From Pseudothermotoga elfii DSM 9442 = NBRC 107921 (GTDB lineage: Bacteria; Thermotogota; Thermotogae; Thermotogales; DSM-5069), in NCBI RefSeq assembly GCF_000504085.1, contig NC_022792.1, positions 682,001 through 746,000 on the forward strand: DNA of 64,000 bases, read 5' to 3'. The translations under genes were made by a program, and so were the position numbers. Positions 63,717-64,000 of this stretch are shown here, one piece after another; the stretch's first letter is position 1; every line of letters starts with the position of its first letter. The notes under the pieces are model-generated. The model was not told the DNA's origin. It saw only the letters and a program-made list of their open reading frames with translations, and searched no databases.

Positions 63717-63733
63717 ATTACAAAATTTGTAAT
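63717..63733. promoter_or_regulatory. Perfect palindrome ATTACAAAATTTGTAAT
   Basis: 17-nt perfect dyad, 8-bp arms around one central base, in the 120-nt gap upstream of the DUF6512-hydrolase pair. On the minus strand it lies 77-93 nt before the ATG. No strong T-run follows, so an operator is more likely than a terminator. Confidence 0.4.
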
Positions 63734-63760
63734 TGACTAAAAAGCAGTTTTTGCTGCGTG

Positions 63761-64000
63761 CTAATTAAAATACTTTTCCAAACCTATTTTGTCTTTGAAC
63801 AATATGCCTTCTTTAAAAACGGCCGAGATTTTTGAATGATCCATAAGTATTTTTACATTGCTTAAAGTATTGTCCTCGACAATTAGCAGATCTGCCAGCT
63901 TTCCCTTATCTATCGACCCGACAAGTTGGCTCAATCCAGCGGCTTCGGCAGCCACTTTTGTTGCAGACAGCAGTGCCTGTTCAGGTTTCATACCAATTTT
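63761..64000 (-). CDS. Amidohydrolase, C-terminal part (5' end beyond window)
   Basis: The last 79 residues of a protein reading in from beyond the window. KPEQALLSATKVAAEAAG and IGSIDKGKLADLLIVEDN-like (VGSIDKGKLADLLIVED) are the classic C-terminal end of imidazolonepropionase/prolidase-type amidohydrolases. Substrate cannot be told from this fragment. The catalytic metal site is outside the window. Confidence 0.88.
   Translation of the reverse strand, partial: KIGMKPEQALLSATKVAAEAAGLSQLVGSIDKGKLADLLIVEDNTLSNVKILMDHSKISAVFKEGILFKDKIGLEKYFN

Overview
The window reads as a gene-dense, roughly 40% GC stretch of a Thermotogales chromosome, most like the Pseudothermotoga/Thermotoga group. This rests on remembered resemblance of many proteins (Rel, TrmFO, the SufCB/IscU cluster, the L-Ala-D/L-Glu epimerase-like enolase, FapA) and on the compact layout; no database was searched. 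Genes are packed into long unidirectional operons in which the stop codon of one gene overlaps the start of the next as NTGA. No insertion sequence, prophage, integrase or CRISPR array was seen.

Layout. 1-5310 (+): BMP-type nucleoside/ribose ABC transporter with an ADP-ribosylglycohydrolase-family enzyme. 5384-5671 (+): acyl carrier protein with an acidic tail. 5699-15479 (-): one long operon, mnmG-rel-dtd-queH-unknown-rsbW-like-trmFO-fapA-manA, mixing tRNA modification and quality control with the stringent response. 15599-26042 (+): surE-def-fmt-rnpB(RNA)-truA-unknown-tlyA-unknown-secA-prfB, a translation/secretion operon with RNase P RNA embedded in it. 26039-30309 (-): GGDEF protein, D-aminopeptidase DppA, phosphotransacylase-like protein and a degenerate NtrC-like protein. 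30385-34149 (+): radical SAM protein, B12-dependent methylmalonyl-CoA mutase (two subunits) and its GTPase chaperone; the last gene runs into an antisense tRNA-Pro(CGG).

34321-37023 (+): MTA/SAH nucleosidase-like protein and ligA. 36992-39022 (-): small secreted protein and a PepV-type dipeptidase. 39075-40435 (+): secreted protein and an anchored metallophosphoesterase. 40422-46777 (-): hybrid Fe-S assembly operon, sufC-sufB-PNP-nifS-iscU-nifS-iscU-like-ZIP. 46855-48899 (-): a DUF1611 protein with an enolase-superfamily epimerase, the gene pair expected for N-acetyl-D-glutamate or muropeptide metabolism. 48984-49884 (+): unknown protein plus a stand-alone FlhB C-terminal homologue. 49879-52746 (-): mutL, GNAT, membrane sensor-like protein. 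52826-53995 (+): MFS transporter.

53960-57777 (-): lysine branch dapA-dapB-lysC, then tRNA-Leu(CAG) with its own promoter, then a WecG/TagA glycosyltransferase. Upstream of dapA lies what looks like a complete ribosome-mediated attenuator: extended -10 promoter, Shine-Dalgarno, a 31-codon leader peptide carrying Lys-Lys-Thr-Lys, mutually exclusive hairpins and an intrinsic terminator. I consider it the most interesting element here. 58037-60717 (+): membrane/beta-helix protein, YtrA-type GntR regulator and a two-component ABC exporter behind a palindromic operator candidate. 60737-64000 (-): AzgA-type purine permease, alpha/beta hydrolase, DUF6512 membrane protein and the 3' end of an amidohydrolase.

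Other points of note are two genes (dtd, mnmG) whose only sensible start codon is CTG, and an IscU paralogue whose first ligand cysteine is a histidine.
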